A stretch of 64,000 nucleotides of DNA, taken from assembly GCF_023065955.2 (NCBI RefSeq), contig NW_026623050.1, positions 22,464,501 to 22,528,500 on the forward strand, written 5' to 3'. A program made the translations under genes and the position numbers. The first letter of the stretch is position 1, and each line of letters starts with the position of its first letter. Under the pieces are notes generated by a model. It did no database searches and was not told the origin of the DNA. It worked only from the letters and a program-made list of their open reading frames with translations. Source of the DNA: Ursus arctos. Lineage: Eukaryota > Chordata > Mammalia > Carnivora > Ursidae. Below, one piece after another: positions 31,714 to 42,825 of this stretch.

Positions 31714-31970
31714 ACCTCATGTGAAGCATTTTTACCTTGTATGTAGCATTATGCTTTTTTTCCCACTACAAAGAAAACTCTGAAATATAAGTAATATTTA
31801 CTTAAGAAAATTCACAAATACAGAAAAGCAATAATACAACCAGAGGCAATGACTATTAACTTCTTACGTTTTTATACTTTCCCTATGCAAATATACAGAT
31901 GAGAGTAAATATTTGTAATGTGTAAAACTAAAAATAAATTTCCTCGTTTGGCTGATGTAGTCTTGAAATT
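31714..31970 (-). mobile_element. Old L1-like 3' region, antisense (weak)
   Basis: AATACAACCAGAGGCAATGA, CTATTAACTTCTTACGTTTT and ACTTTCCCTATGCAAATATA echo antisense L1 3' UTR phrases of the type 'ccagagataaccactgttaacattttggtg ... tctatgcatatata'. Family and limits are uncertain. Confidence 0.5.
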
Positions 31971-32644
31971 CGTAATTTTCATTTAATTGTGTGGCAAATA
32001 TCTTGTCACTTCAGTGAATGTAGGTCTACTCTACGTTCCAACGGTCGCCTAGGGACATGATTGATTTCTCCAGCCCCTGTGTCTACACATCCAACAATAT
32101 TTTGTTGTAATAAACAGCAAGGTGATAAACATTCTCACGAACTCATCCGGAGGCCTCAGCATCTGGGTTTGTAGAAAGGGCTGTGGCTGAGGAAGGCCAG
32201 GCAGGACCCAGAAGCTGGGAGCTATGGCATCCTGGTGATCTCCGATGCCACCACGGGGCCGTGAGGAAACAGAGTTCGTTCTGAGATCAAACCATGAGGT
32301 TCAGTCAGCATCGGGGAGGTCCTGATTCGCTTTTAAACTGCTCTCATCTCCAGGGATCCCGAGGAGTGGGATGGTCTAAAACGAGGGCATACTTCCTGAA
32401 ATGGTATCTCTCCAGGGGGCTTAAACCCACAGCCGCTTCCAAAGAATAGACATTTCACCCAAAAAACAAAACATCTGTAGTTGTACCTTGAGAATTCCTT
32501 GCACTGCAGCACAATTGTTTGCTCATGCCCGAGCAGTCAGGGGGGTGTGAGGGTTGTGGAGGAGAGGAGAGATCATAAGGCTTCAGAGGCTCAGTTTCCA
32601 GATGAGAAGCTGCTGTTGGTGGGTGGTGTTTTGCCGAAAGGACT
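31971..32644. other. Unrecognised sequence
   Basis: No gene or repeat recognised. Confidence 0.4.
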
Positions 32645-32865
32645 AAGGAATGGAAACTGGCATTTATGGAATGTTCTAGCAGTTTCATGCCCATCCTCTT
32701 ATTGAATTCTTACATCAACCCTTGGAATCATTCTCCTGTTTATAGATGAGGAGATAGAAATGAGAGAAAGCAGGTCATTTTCCCAAGGTCAGCTCATGGT
32801 GACAGACCTAAGATTTATTCAAACTCTTGTCTTTCTGGCACTTTCTATCAGACAAGGTCGAGAAG
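32645..32865 (-). mobile_element. MIR SINE, antisense
   Basis: CTGGCATTTATGGAATGTTC, CCATCCTCTTATTGAATTCT, GTTTATAGATGAGGAGATAG, TTTTCCCAAGGTCAGCTCAT. Antisense MIR order with moderate divergence. Confidence 0.8.
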
Positions 32866-33252
32866 TTTGAGAATTGCTTATAAACACATTGAAATGAAGA
32901 CTAATTAATACCGATTTTGAGAGTGACGGGTTATTAATGACGAGTAAAAAAAGCTGAAAGCAATGACAAAACGTGAGGCGCTGGGTCAAGCTCTGTCCCC
33001 TGTGTTTGAACCTTCACTTCCAAGCTGCCACTCTTCCTTTAGACCAGAAACTTAGCTGGTGTCTCCAGAGTGTGACCAACGAGTGTGGTAGGGCTGAGTT
33101 TCCGCTCCCACAGGGCTCTCACCCTCTCCTCTCTGCTCAGCGACGTCACCACTAGCAGATCCGCTCTACGCTGGGCCTAGCAAAGCAGGGTGAGACTACG
33201 GAACAGCTAGAACGTCCCTCAGGTTGCCAGGAGTCCACCTTCTAATGTGGTT
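32866..33252. other. Unrecognised sequence
   Basis: Nothing recognised. Confidence 0.4.
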
Positions 33253-33267
33253 AAGGTTCACCCTCCA

Positions 33268-33468
33268 GGGGCGCCTGGGTGGCACAGCGGTTGGGCGTCT
33301 GCCTTCGGCTCAGGGCGTGATCCCGGCGTTATGGGATCGAGCCCCACATCAGGCTCCTCCGCTATGAGCCTGCTTCTTCCTCTCCCACTCCCCCTGCTTG
33401 TGTTCCCTCTCTCGCTGGCTGTCTCTATCTCTGTCGAATAAATAAATAAAATCTTTAAAAAAAAAAAA
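33268..33468 (+). mobile_element. Can-SINE, young type, full length
   Basis: GGGGCGCCTGGGTGGCACAG start, TTGGGCGTCTGCCTTCGGCT head, GGGATCGAGCCCCACATCAG B-box region, CTCGCTGGCTGTCTCTATCT linker, GAATAAATAAATAAAATCTT end plus a pure A tail. A perfect 15 bp duplication AAGGTTCACCCTCCA is at 33253-33267 and 33469-33483. One of the cleanest copies in the window. Confidence 0.98.
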
Positions 33469-33583
33469 AAGGTTCACCCTCCAGCCAGTGGTGAGAGTCC
33501 CAGGGTCCCTCCCTGAGGGTCAGGCTGCCCTGCAGGCATAGGGCTTCTGCTATTGTGCCATTTGACTGGTCCTTATTATGTAG

Positions 33584-33792
33584 GCCAAAGGTCAGCAATT
33601 TTTTTTTTTTTTTTGTAGAGGGCCGGACAGGAAATAATTTAGGCTTTGTGGGCCATACGCCTCTGTCACAATTCCTCAGCTCTGTTGTGGAAGAACAAAA
33701 GCAGCCACAGACTACACATCCACAAACGACCATGGCTGTGTTCCCATAAAACTTTACTTAGCCCGTGGGCTATGGTTTCCCGACTTCCGCCT
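33584..33792. mobile_element. hAT-like MITE (family not named), copy A
   Basis: AGGTCAGCAA, a T15-16 run, GTAGAGGGCCGGACAGGAAA, TAATTTAGGCTTTGTGGGCC, ACAAAAGCAGCCACAGACTA, CATGGCTGTGTTCCCATAAA, ACTTTACTTAGCCCGTGGGC and GGTTTCCCGACTTC. I know this as a common mammalian non-autonomous DNA element of hAT type. A second copy in opposite orientation is at 50.56-50.83 kb. Confidence 0.75.
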
Positions 33793-34220
33793 AAGTCCAG
33801 CAGGTTTATCAAGCCACACATCTTCCTTTCCATCCTCAAGATAAGTTTTAAAGCCCAAGTTGTTTCCAGTTTGCTGGCCACTGGGTACAAAGGTATATAC
33901 ATGGAAGGCCACTGGCGTTTTTTTTCTCCTCATATCAGTGACTAAAGGTGGCATTCTACCAAATCACATGACCAAGCACAGAGCCAGTTTCTCTGCAATA
34001 CCTTTTCTTTGGCTGCTGTTCACGTCAGGTGGTCACAGGTGTTCCAAAGAATGACCCTCTTACCTAAGGGAAAACAAACCCATCATGTACTCTTGGCATG
34101 ACTTGGGGCTGGCTGACCCCATCTAGAGGAAAACCCATCAGCTTCGATATCCCATTTTGTTTCTCCGGTTGTTTCTGATACGATACACAGTAAAGCCCTG
34201 CGTGACCTACTCCCAGCATG
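33793..34220. other. Unrecognised sequence
   Basis: No gene or repeat recognised. Confidence 0.4.
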
Positions 34221-34377
34221 TCTATTTCCTAGAAGAGTAGAGAGAGCTTTGGACTAAGACACAGGAGGCATGGGTTTTAGCTTTGGCTCTGTCTCTACCC
34301 AGCTGCCTTACCTCGGGTGGACTATCTCCCTGTCTACGCTCAGTTATCTATTCTGTCAAAATCATCTTTATCACAAG
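34221..34377 (+). mobile_element. MIR SINE fragment
   Basis: GAGAGCTTTGGACTAAGACA, CATGGGTTTTAGCTTTGGCT, CTGTCTCTACCCAGCTGCCT and TTACCTCGGGTGGACTATCT resemble the MIR tRNA-derived and core parts in sense orientation. Diverged. Confidence 0.6.
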
Positions 34378-34928
34378 AATGAGGTTGGACCTTACCCTTA
34401 CACCATGTACAAAAATTAACTTGAAACGGAAAAAGACATGAACGTAAGAGCTGAAACTATAAAACTCTTAGAAGAAAACATAAGAAAAAAGCTTCCTAAC
34501 ATTGTTTTTTTGCAATTCTTTCTTGGATACGACACCAGAAAAAACACAAGCAACAAAAGAAAAATAGATGAATTGAACTTCATCAAAATGAAAAACTTCT
34601 GTGCGTCGACAGATAAACAAGAAAAGGCAGCCCGTGAAAAGGGAGAAAATACTTGTAAACCATGTATCTGAGAGGGGTAAAGTTCTAGAATATATAAAGA
34701 GCTATAACTCAACAACAAAACCCCCAAAATTCCCATTAAAAAATGGGCAAAGGACTTGAATAGGTATTTCTTCAAAGACGATATACAAATGGCCAATAAA
34801 CACATGAAAAGATACCAAACATCACCAGTCATTAGATAAGTACAAATCAAGACCACAATAAGATACCACCCCACACCCACTAGAGTGGCTACCATTAACC
34901 CCCCCAAGCAGAAAATAACAAGTGTTGG
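34378..34928 (+). mobile_element. L1 ORF2 3' end, sense (left part of a split copy)
   Basis: The plus strand encodes recognisable L1 ORF2 C-terminal fragments: around 34438-34500 it reads NVRAETIKLLEENIRKKLPN, followed by frame-shifted pieces of the typical FIKMKNFC region (34570-34600) and 'AAAATGGGCAAAGGACTTGA' at 34738-34757. Several stops and shifts mean it is dead. The minus-strand 163-codon frame over the same region is a shadow. A SINE splits the copy at 34929. Confidence 0.92.
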
Positions 34929-35127
34929 AACGCCTGGGTGGCACAGCGGTTAAGCGTCTGCCTTCGGCTCAGGGCGTGATCCCTGGGTCCTGGGATCGAG
35001 CCCCACATCAGGCTCCTCCGCTGGGAGCCTGCTTCTTCCTCTCCCACTCCCCCTGCTTGTGTTCCCTCTCTCGCTGGCTGTCTCTATCTCTGTCGAATAA
35101 ATAAATAAAATCTTAAAAAAAAAGAAA
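34929..35127 (+). mobile_element. Can-SINE, young type, inserted in L1
   Basis: ACGCCTGGGTGGCACAGCGG, TTAAGCGTCTGCCTTCGGCT, GGGATCGAGCCCCACATCAG, AATAAATAAATAAAATCTTA plus A tail. The target-site copies are GAAAATAACAAGTGTTGG (34911-34928) and GAAAATAAGTGTTGG (35128-35142), differing by three bases. The first G residues of the SINE head are missing. Confidence 0.96.
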
Positions 35128-35142
35128 GAAAATAAGTGTTGG

Positions 35143-35805
35143 TACAGATGTGGAGAAATTGGAACCCTTATGCTCCGTTGGCAGGAATGTACGACGGTGC
35201 AGCTGTGTTAGAGAACAGTGTGGTGGTTCCTCAAAAAATTAAACAGAGTGTTACCGTATGACCCAGCAACTTGACTTCTGGGTATATACCCAGGAGAATA
35301 AAGCAGGGTCTTGGAGAGAGATTTGTCCATCCGTGTTCATAACAGCATTATTCACAATAGCCAAAAGGTGGAAGCAACCAAGAAGCCAGCAACAGAGTAA
35401 TAGATAAATACAACACAGTATATACATACAACAGAATAGTATTCGACCTTAAAAAGGAGGGAAGTCTGACCCATGCTACAACGTGGATGGGTCTTGAGCG
35501 TGTTACGCGAAGTGAAATAAGCCAGTCACAAAGAGGCAAATACTGCGTGATTCCACTTCTATGGGGGTATCAAGACTGGTGACAGTCATAGAGCCAGGAA
35601 CTAGAATGCCAGGGCTGGGGGGAGAAGGGGGTTTAGAGCTTCAGTTTTTCGAGATGAAAAGAACTTTGGACATGGATGGTAGTGATGGTTATACAAGAAT
35701 GTCAATGAACTTAGTACCACTGAACGGTACACTTAGAAATGGTTAAGTGAGCACATGTTAAGTGAGTGTATTTTACCACATTTACATTTTTTCCAAAAAG
35801 CTATA
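35143..35805 (+). mobile_element. L1 3' UTR, sense (right part)
   Basis: TGTGGAGAAATTGGAACCCT, GTATGACCCAGCAACTTGAC, TCTGGGTATATACCCAGGAG, TATTCACAATAGCCAAAAGG, TGGAAGCAACCAAGAAGCCA, CGTGGATGGGTCTTGAGCGT and GTACACTTAGAAATGGTTAA are classic L1 ORF2-end/3' UTR phrases in order. Ends near an eroded 'ttttaccaca'. Confidence 0.92.
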
Positions 35806-35969
35806 AAAGATCACCTTTATATGATAGCTTAAGTCCCTCCTGCTCTGAAGTTCCATATTTCACTGTGCACATGGGAAGGCATTTTCAAGGATACAGGTGC
35901 TGGTATAAAGCAGGGATAGGCCCCACCCCTCTCCTGACCACAGTCCCTTGAACCATACAGCTCTTCACA
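35806..35969. other. Unrecognised sequence
   Basis: Short stretch, nothing recognised. Confidence 0.35.
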
Positions 35970-36125
35970 AGGACAGCTCATTTTCAAACGCTTGGTGTCA
36001 TTAGAGCCGTACAACAGCTTTACAAAATCGGTGGGGTTGTAGCATTGCGCCCATCTCACAGCAGAAGAAACTGAGCCTCGGGGGTTTCAAAGACTTGTCC
36101 AGAACATGGAGCTAATACATGGACA
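35970..36125 (-). mobile_element. MIR SINE, antisense
   Basis: CAACAGCTTTACAAAATCGG, GCGCCCATCTCACAGCAGAA, GAAACTGAGCCTCGGGGGTT, AAAGACTTGTCCAGAACATG. Antisense MIR order. Confidence 0.7.
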
Positions 36126-36339
36126 CACAGGGTTGAGTCAAGCTCTCCCTGCTACATCCCTTGGAATCTTCAAGGGACGGATCTCGAAGCTGTCATTCAC
36201 ATTGTACTCAGCAGCATGCCAGGAGGTGACCCCTGTTGGAGCTATGGTTTTTCTCCCCGAACATAGTGACTCTCTCTTGCTTAATGATTTCCTCTCCCTC
36301 CCTAAAGAACTTAAAGTTTCAGGCCTTCTTGCAAAGTGA

Positions 36340-36480
36340 TTTGAGAAAGGAAGGAAATGAAAATGTATTGAGCACCCACAACAGGCCACTTTTCTATTAG
36401 AGAAGCAATAATATTTCCTTTTTGAGAGATGAAAAAGATATGGGTCCTAGGGAAGCAAGATCACATGGCTAGGGAGTGAG
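36340..36480 (-). mobile_element. MIR SINE fragment, antisense (weak)
   Basis: AAAATGTATTGAGCACCCAC, then GAGAGATGAAAAAGATATGG and AAGATCACATGGCTAGGGAG. This fits the antisense MIR phrase ending 'caaggtcacacagctagtaag'. Confidence 0.55.
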
Positions 36481-36889
36481 GTCCCGATCGAGTGGAGGAC
36501 CGTGCGTCACCCCGTCTGTCACTTTCTCCAGACACGGGTGGCCCGGTGTTAACACGCTCCATGCGCTAGTGTGAGCAGAAGAGCCAAACGGGCAGGATTT
36601 CTCCCCAGAGGGACAAGACGGCCTTCTTGCCTCCCAAGGAAACGTTCCCTGAGCTTCTGGTAAGTGCCAGGTGAGATGTGAACACTGAGATGCAGGAGGA
36701 AACAGGCAGGGCGCGGTGCTGGTCCTAGCACTCCCAGTGCCTCCTAGGAAGTGGGAAGTCAAAATGCAAACAAGTGCAGGACATGCTCTTTCCGGTTGTG
36801 ATAAGGGGGGGGCGGCGAAGAACAGGGTGATAGCCCATAGGGAGTAATGGGGGGAACGGAGTAGGTCTTTGTGGAGGTGAGGTTCCAGC
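36481..36889. other. Unrecognised sequence
   Basis: No gene recognised. Nine G in a run near 36806-36813. Overlapping minus frames of about 97-99 codons have no recognisable domain. Confidence 0.4.
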
Positions 36890-37165
36890 TATGACCCACA
36901 GGAAGAGAAAGAGATGACAGAGGAGCGAAGAGAAAACGCCAGGCAGGGGACCTGGACAGCGACGACAGGTGGCCTCCTGTAGCACAGAGCTTGAAGGGAC
37001 AGAGGCCGGTATGGCCCAGCCCACGAGTGAGGGGGGGCGCCTCGAAGACCATGGTCCAGAGTCTGCTTTTTACCCTGAGAGCAATGGGAATTTGTAAAGG
37101 GTTTTAAGACCACGTGGGGGAGCTCACAGAGGAAGCTGGGGACAGTTCCCCCCAAGCTGCTCCGC
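36890..37165. repeat. Probable ancient dispersed repeat
   Basis: CACGAGTGAGGGGGGGCGCC, AAGACCATGGTCCAGAGTCT, TTTTACCCTGAGAGCAATGG, GAATTTGTAAAGGGTTTTAA and GACCACGTGGGGGAG parallel a common mammalian repeat phrase ('ccatggtaaggactttggattttattctgagtgcaatgggaagccattgaagggttttaagca'). Family unnamed; probably the same group as 3.2-4.3 kb. Confidence 0.5.
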
Positions 37166-38109
37166 ACATGGACGCAGCCTGCCTATCACCCCCACAAAAG
37201 AGTCCTACTGTCCATATGGAAAAAATCTAGTGAACGTAGTTTAGGAGTTAGAGGGTGCATACATTTTTCAGTGTTTCTTTCAGGGACCATAAACCTTCAG
37301 TTTTATGATGACTTAATATTGATTCTGAGCCATAAACAGAGCTGGGCCAGTTTGATTAGAAAAGTAGCAACTTCGTGCCAAACAGGCAGTATTTTTTCTT
37401 TTATCTTTTCTTTTTTCTTTTTCCCCAAACACGCTTCAATCTAATGCCTAGAGCAAAAGAGTGGGCTCTTCCTTGGATAACAGCAACTTCTAAATGTCCT
37501 TTGGCGCCTTTGTCTGATATTGGGGACAGACCTTAACTTAACAGCCGCCTGGACCTCTAGAAAGGCACCTCATGTCGGAGGGGACACAGCCCATTGCAGG
37601 TACCTTGCAGAGTGCCCTGGATGGGAAAAAAATTGCAAACACCACCAAGTGAAGTAATTACCACCCCTCCCCCACCTCCCCAGCAGCTCCCCAGGAACAT
37701 AATATTTATAGGGCCAACAACAGGAAGGCAGGAAGGCCCATGGTGCAAGAACTTAGGGAGAGAAAAGATGATGAAAAATAACTTCCAGAACAAATGAACT
37801 CACATCTTGAATGGAGACTGGTATTTAAAGAGAAAGCCCAAATCCCAAACATCCCATCCAACAGGAAATCATCACCGGTGTTATGAAATCCCAGGGAGAG
37901 CACCCTGGGACAGTGGGAGAATTGGCACGAGGACGTCAGTTGAGCTGAAGAGGAACTGCGAGTACATTGACCAGTTCCCCACGCCCCTGGGGGTAAGCTC
38001 GGGACACTGACGCCCTCCCGACACCCTGAGAGGGCAGAGATGTCAGTGGTGGGTTGGAGGGACCTGGTAAGGTGTGTGACGTCCGTTGCTCTTGTTATGT
38101 GGCCTCCTG
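37166..38109. other. Unrecognised sequence
   Basis: No gene or repeat recognised. A pyrimidine-rich TTTTC stretch lies at 37394-37425. Confidence 0.45.
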
Positions 38110-38260
38110 CGGTTAGTGGGTGTCAATCGTGCCTATGCCAGGGGCCAGGCACCCTTCTGGTCACTGGGGACACATCGTGAGCAAGACAGAATGAGCTCCT
38201 GCTCTCAAGGAGGGCACACCCACGGCCTTGGGAACATTCTGTTTCCCGACTGGAGAGTTC
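38110..38260. repeat. Ancient dispersed repeat core
   Basis: TATGCCAGGGGCCAGGCACC, CTTCTGGTCACTGGGGACAC, CGTGAGCAAGACAGAATGAG and CTGCTCTCAAGGAGGGCACA. Same core as at 13.5, 42.8 and 45.7 kb. Confidence 0.5.
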
Positions 38261-38689
38261 CATGAGATTGATGAGAACAGTGACCTGCCCTCCTCCATGG
38301 GGGGTGGGTGGGTAGGAATGTGACTCAAGGGAGGTCAACAGCTTGGGTTGAGATGTGCATCTTGGGAAGAGTGATAAAAATACCGGGGGAATCAGTGGGG
38401 GCAGATCAGTCCATGCTCTAGTAGCCTTTCCTGGAGGGGATGCCACCTGGAGCCTCAGAGCTCCTGCGGCACCGTCCTTCCAACGCTGTCCCTTCAGCCT
38501 TCCCCTGGGTTCTGCTAGCTTCTGCGTGGCCAGCTGAAAAGGGCCGGTTCTGCTCAGGCCACCCAGCATCGATGTCTGTTGCTTGCGGCTGCAACCAATT
38601 ATCCTTGACCATTAGAAGGTGTCCAAGAGGAAGGAGTTAGAAACGGATGACTGTTTTGCAAGTTAGATTAAAACTCAGAACCACCAGGC
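38261..38689. other. Unrecognised sequence
   Basis: A 148-codon minus frame (38123-38569) spans the dispersed repeat and this stretch. No domain recognised, so it is considered non-coding. Confidence 0.4.
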
Positions 38690-39345
38690 CTCGTCTCTAC
38701 CTATTACTAGCAAAAGCTTGTTTTCTGACTTTAAATCCTCCTGCCTACATTATTGAAATAGACCTCTTCTGGTCTCCTTGCCTTCAATTTCTTTCAGGGT
38801 CTGCAGTGACTGTCACCAGAATGATTACTCTAAAATATTTCCCCACTTCTCCAGAACCCCGAGTCTCCTCAGCCGGAGAGGCAAGACCTGCCGAAATCTG
38901 GTCGAACCTGCCTCTGTAGCCTGCTTCCCACATCCTTACGTATCCGGCGTTAAGGCTGTGTGGGGTAACTAGTCATTCCCCCCACGCCCCCACCCAATGC
39001 AATGGTCTGCCACAGGGCCCTTGCTCAAGCTCTTCCCTCAACCAGGAATGTCTCTCCGTGCTTCTGTGCTCTTTGGAAATTCTACTTCAACCTGAAAAAC
39101 TCAGTTGAAATGTTATTTCTGGTGTGAAGCCATGAAGAAATTAATCACGTCTCCCTCTGCGTTCCCATTATCCCTAGCTCATATCGCTACTGTTTCCCTG
39201 TCTTGACCCTGAGGTTAGTTGCGTGTCTATGCGTGTTCTTCTCTAGATTTGATGTCACCCAGGAGGGCCCATGTCTCTGGTCTCCCAAAGCTTAGTACAG
39301 GCTGGGATAAACAGACAATACAACTTTGTTGAATTAATTTGATTG
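38690..39345 (+). mobile_element. L2 LINE 3' region
   Basis: CTGCCACAGGGCCCTTGCTC, CTTCCCTCAACCAGGAATGT, AAATTCTACTTCAACCTGAA, AAATGTTATTTCTGGTGTGA, GATTTGATGTCACCCAGGAG and CCCAAAGCTTAGTACAGGCT follow the L2 3' region in order ('cacttgctgttccctctgcctggaatg ... tcaaatgtcacctc ... gcttagcacagtgcctggca'). Strongly diverged; no ORF. Confidence 0.65.
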
Positions 39346-41464
39346 CTGGTCATAGGCCTCTACGTTATTTATTTCTTAATTAAAATGGATCTGAAGATGA
39401 AGAGTCAGGTTCCGGCCACTCACTCACAACTAGCCCTTCCTACTCTCGTCTCCTTTCTAGCACTGACTCAGCTGTCTTTTCCCAGTACTGTGGCTTTCCT
39501 CATTTAGCAGTTGCTGCCCAGGCCCCCCTGCTAGGCAGGCTGTACCCATCTTGTTCACCGTGGAATGCCCAGTCCCTGGCATGACGCCAGCAGTTAAGCA
39601 AGTCATGGCTGGAGGCATGAATACGGGAACGTCCTTGATCCTGTTTACTCCAAGATGAATTCTGACTCAGACCCATTCTAGCATTTGTGAGGCCATTTGC
39701 AAGAGCAGAAAGGAATCCCACATACCATGTGTCTGAATATGTGAAGGTTACAAAGCAAGCTAAAAAACCGTCATATAAAATTTTGTTATCTTCCTACCTT
39801 GACAAATAGGCCTCTAGAACTTGGACTTCTCCGCAGTCCGCCCTTGGACAAGGTGTTGCAGGAAAGGCTGGCTCTCTTCCCAACCCCCTACTCTGCCTCA
39901 TACCTTGAGAGGTCTCACACAGGCAAGCAGTATCCACATTGCCCCACAAATTGCTATCCTTGGCCACCCCTTGGCTACCCCTTGGACTTTGGGGTGTACA
40001 TATTGCAGTCATTGCCTGGCCTTGGAGGATAGACCCAGGGATGAGGTCCACAGAGGTCTGGAAGCTGGCTCAGGGACTTTTGGATTGGGAATTCTGAGGT
40101 CCTGGTTTCCAGAGAACAGTCTAGAAAGGCAGGTGTGGACTCCAGGTGGATAGACACTCTTCACTCCGTGGGGAGAAGAATGGCCAGGGAAGGACACAGA
40201 GGAGGGACCGCTCGGATGCCTAGGTCTAAGGAAAGTACTGCTCTGACTTTATTCTTCCTAGGAGATTTACCCATCAAGGGATCAAGCAAAAAAAAACTCC
40301 CTTTCATAGACTATTTCTACACTGGTTTATCCTTGGGGTTTGCAAAAGCATCATTAGCCCAGAAAAACCCAGAGCAATGGGTCACCTGGACACCCATGGG
40401 TGAGAATGAAGCCTAGTGTTCCACGCAGCAGTCTCCTCTCGGACAGGGGTGGGAATCCCTCTCAGATTCCACGTGTGTTTGTCATGGAGGTCTAGAAGCT
40501 TCTGTTCTTGAATGTGAATTCTGGCACTTAGTAGGGCCCTTTGGCCAGATCCAGGTAGGTAGGAGGCCCGAAGGGTGATGGTGACACTTCAGCTCTCTGA
40601 GCTGAGCAAAACCAGTGACTGGTGCTTTAAAGGAAGAAGATTTTCCACACGAAGAAGACTTTTCAAATGGGCTCCTGCAGGCAGCTGTAGGCAAGCTTTT
40701 GAAATATTTCTAGCCTCTGTTTTCCTGCTGTGAAGTCTTTCGAGAAACAGCTTAGGAGCGATGAGCTGTTTGCTATTCTGGGGCAGTGGGTGTGCAGATC
40801 AAAGGGCAGATGGGTTGGGGGGGGATAATTCCCCAAGCGCCCATAAAATTTTTGATCTTTGGCCCCTGCTGTAACGTGATTCTGGGAATGCCGGTCAGAC
40901 GGGAGAGCCAAACGCTGTGGTCCTGGGGCTTCCTGTGACCTTCGTCTGGGCACATGGGACACAGTCCTTGTCACTGACGGCACTGAGATGGGGACTCTCA
41001 CGGCTCCTGGAGCCTCCAGAGGCCTGTTGGAACTCAGAGGACTCTCAGGCCAGATGACAGGACTGGGGTGGGTGGGGGGTCTTACCAGATAGGTACAGCC
41101 AGGTCTAGGTAGTTGATTCAAAGAAGTAAATACTCCACCAAGAAAGTGAAATTTTGCCTGTGAATGTGTTTGGCTGATGATCGGATTCTCTCAAGCTCAT
41201 GTGGGTCGAGACCGTGTGGTTTGCTGAGCAGAGCACTTTACTGAGAGTCCGCAGACCACGAGTTAGCCCTGGAATCCGTCGCCCCCTGGTTGCAGGACTG
41301 GCCAAATCTGGTGCCCTTCCTGCCTTAGGAGTCTTCCCAGCTCAAAGCTTTGTAGTTCTTTTTCAGGAGCGGGGGAGTCCAAGCGGCAGTCTTGGGAATG
41401 GCCTGCATTTAGCTGATTTCCTCATTTCCATCCTTCTTCAGGTGACAGTGTTATCTAATCTGGG
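39346..41464. other. Unrecognised, mostly unique sequence
   Basis: About 2 kb without recognised repeat or gene. A 152-codon minus frame (40663-41121) and a 110-codon plus frame (39821-40153) have no known domain. Eroded MIR-like phrases near 41220-41340 (CAGAGCACTTTACTGAGAGT, GGTTGCAGGACTGGCC) are too weak to call. Confidence 0.45.
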
Positions 41465-41650
41465 CAGGAAATTTGAGCTTTAGAGTCAGAGTAAATTCAG
41501 TCCCAGCTTAGCTACAGAGAGCTATGTAACCTTGGGTGTGTGCTGGTCACCTCATTGAGCCTCAACTTCTTTATCCGTAAAATGGGATGATACCACTTAC
41601 TTCTCCAGCTGTTGGGACAATGAAATGAGACGATGTCCTTGAATGCTCAG
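41465..41650 (+). mobile_element. MIR SINE
   Basis: GAGCTTTAGAGTCAGAGTAA, ATTCAGTCCCAGCTTAGCTA, CTATGTAACCTTGGGTGTGT, GAGCCTCAACTTCTTTATCC, GTAAAATGGGATGATACCAC and GACAATGAAATGAGACGATG. Nearly full-length MIR in sense. Confidence 0.88.
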
Positions 41651-41949
41651 GCGTAACGTCCTCCACCTCTGCAGAGCGGCATTGCTCCTGTTGTTGGCTC
41701 CCCGAGGGCCCCGGAGGAGTGAGTTTACGGAATTCTGACTGGGCCTCACAGGGGCCATTGCTGAAGTGTGCACAGCCGTTGTCCAGAGCGTTCTACTTTT
41801 CTGGCGGGAACTCGGTGGCCAGCACTGCATGAAGGAAAGGCACACGGTCTGCAGGCAGGGTTCCCGAATAGGCTCCACTGCGGTCCCAGTGAAGGTCAGG
41901 TCCAGGAGGTGTGCTCGGGGGCGGAGTAAGAGGGGTTAAAAGGCTTCAA
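41651..41949. other. Unrecognised sequence
   Basis: Nothing recognised. Confidence 0.35.
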
Positions 41950-42068
41950 ATGGTCCAGTGGCAAAGGTGCTGGATTTGGAGTCAGTTGGGCTGGGATCCT
42001 GTTTCATCCCTAGTAGTTAGTAACATAACTGTCATTTAGCTGAGGCTAAATAAATGCGTGCTTAATGA
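41950..42068 (+). mobile_element. MIR-like head and tail fragment
   Basis: GGTCCAGTGGCAAAGGTGCT, GGATTTGGAGTCAGTTGGGC and GGGATCCTGTTTCATCCCTA resemble the MIR tRNA-derived head; AGGCTAAATAAATGCGTGCT resembles the tail. Confidence 0.55.
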
Positions 42069-42168
42069 ATAGAGGAAGGAAGGAGGGACAGAAGGGAGAG
42101 GGGGGAAGAGAGGGAAGGAGGGGGAGGGAGGAAGGGAGGGAGGGAGGAGGAAGGGGGGAGGGGAAGGG
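42069..42168. repeat. Purine (GGAAG/GGGA)n tract
   Basis: About 100 bp of nearly pure A and G, broken only at 42087-42090 (GACA). From 42090 to 42168 (79 bp) there is no pyrimidine at all. It has many GGG runs. It could adopt triplex (H-DNA) or quadruplex structures and is likely length-variable. Confidence 0.92.
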
Positions 42169-42179
42169 CTAATTTGCTT

Positions 42180-42335
42180 CCTCCCTCTGTCACATGAGAC
42201 CTGGAGGCTACCTCCTCATTGGCAAAACGTGGATAATAATATTTAGCAAAGGGGGTGGTTCTGAGGATTCACTATGACATGTGCATTTCAATCTGTAAAG
42301 TGCTATCTATCTATGATAATGACGATAACAAAATT
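42180..42335 (+). mobile_element. MIR SINE 3' fragment
   Basis: TCACATGAGACCTGGAGGCT, CATTGGCAAAACGTGGATAA, TTCTGAGGATTCACTATGAC and CAATCTGTAAAGTGCTATCT follow the MIR 3' half in sense. Confidence 0.65.
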
Positions 42336-42825
42336 AGAGCTGGCACTAGTAGGAAATCCTAAGAGAAAGTGAACACGGACATGGAGAAGGGTATCAGTCA
42401 GGCTGAGTGTGATTACCATTGCCTTGGAAGCGATGCCATCTTCAGGACGACTGACCAGCCAGGAAAAGGGCTCCCAACCCTATCTCCACATAACATGGGC
42501 ATCTTTTTTTTTTTTCTTGCCCTCAATTTTTTGGAAACAAGAGGCAAATCCTAACAGAATAAACTCACTTAGCAAATATTTCTTTATCCACTGGGTTTTA
42601 TCTAGAATATGGAACTCCACGCAATGATTCTTATTTTCATTCTGTACAATAAGACGTTGAGAGGCACACTTGTTAGCACAGCAAGACCCCCGATCGTGAA
42701 GGATATGTTCAAGCTTACTCACAGAAGTCCTGAGGAAGACACGGAGCAGGTGCTCAGTGAGATGTGTGCGAAGCCTCCAGGCACGGCCCTAGGTCGTTGT
42801 GTCCCCTCCCTCCCCTGCCTCGTGA
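42336..42825. other. Unrecognised sequence
   Basis: Contains a T run near 42507-42518. No gene or repeat recognised. Confidence 0.4.

Noticed and set aside
34416..34907. 163-codon minus frame rich in hydrophobic residues
   Set aside because: It is the antisense shadow of L1 ORF2, which reads on the plus strand. The hydrophobic look is a known property of the reverse strand of L1.
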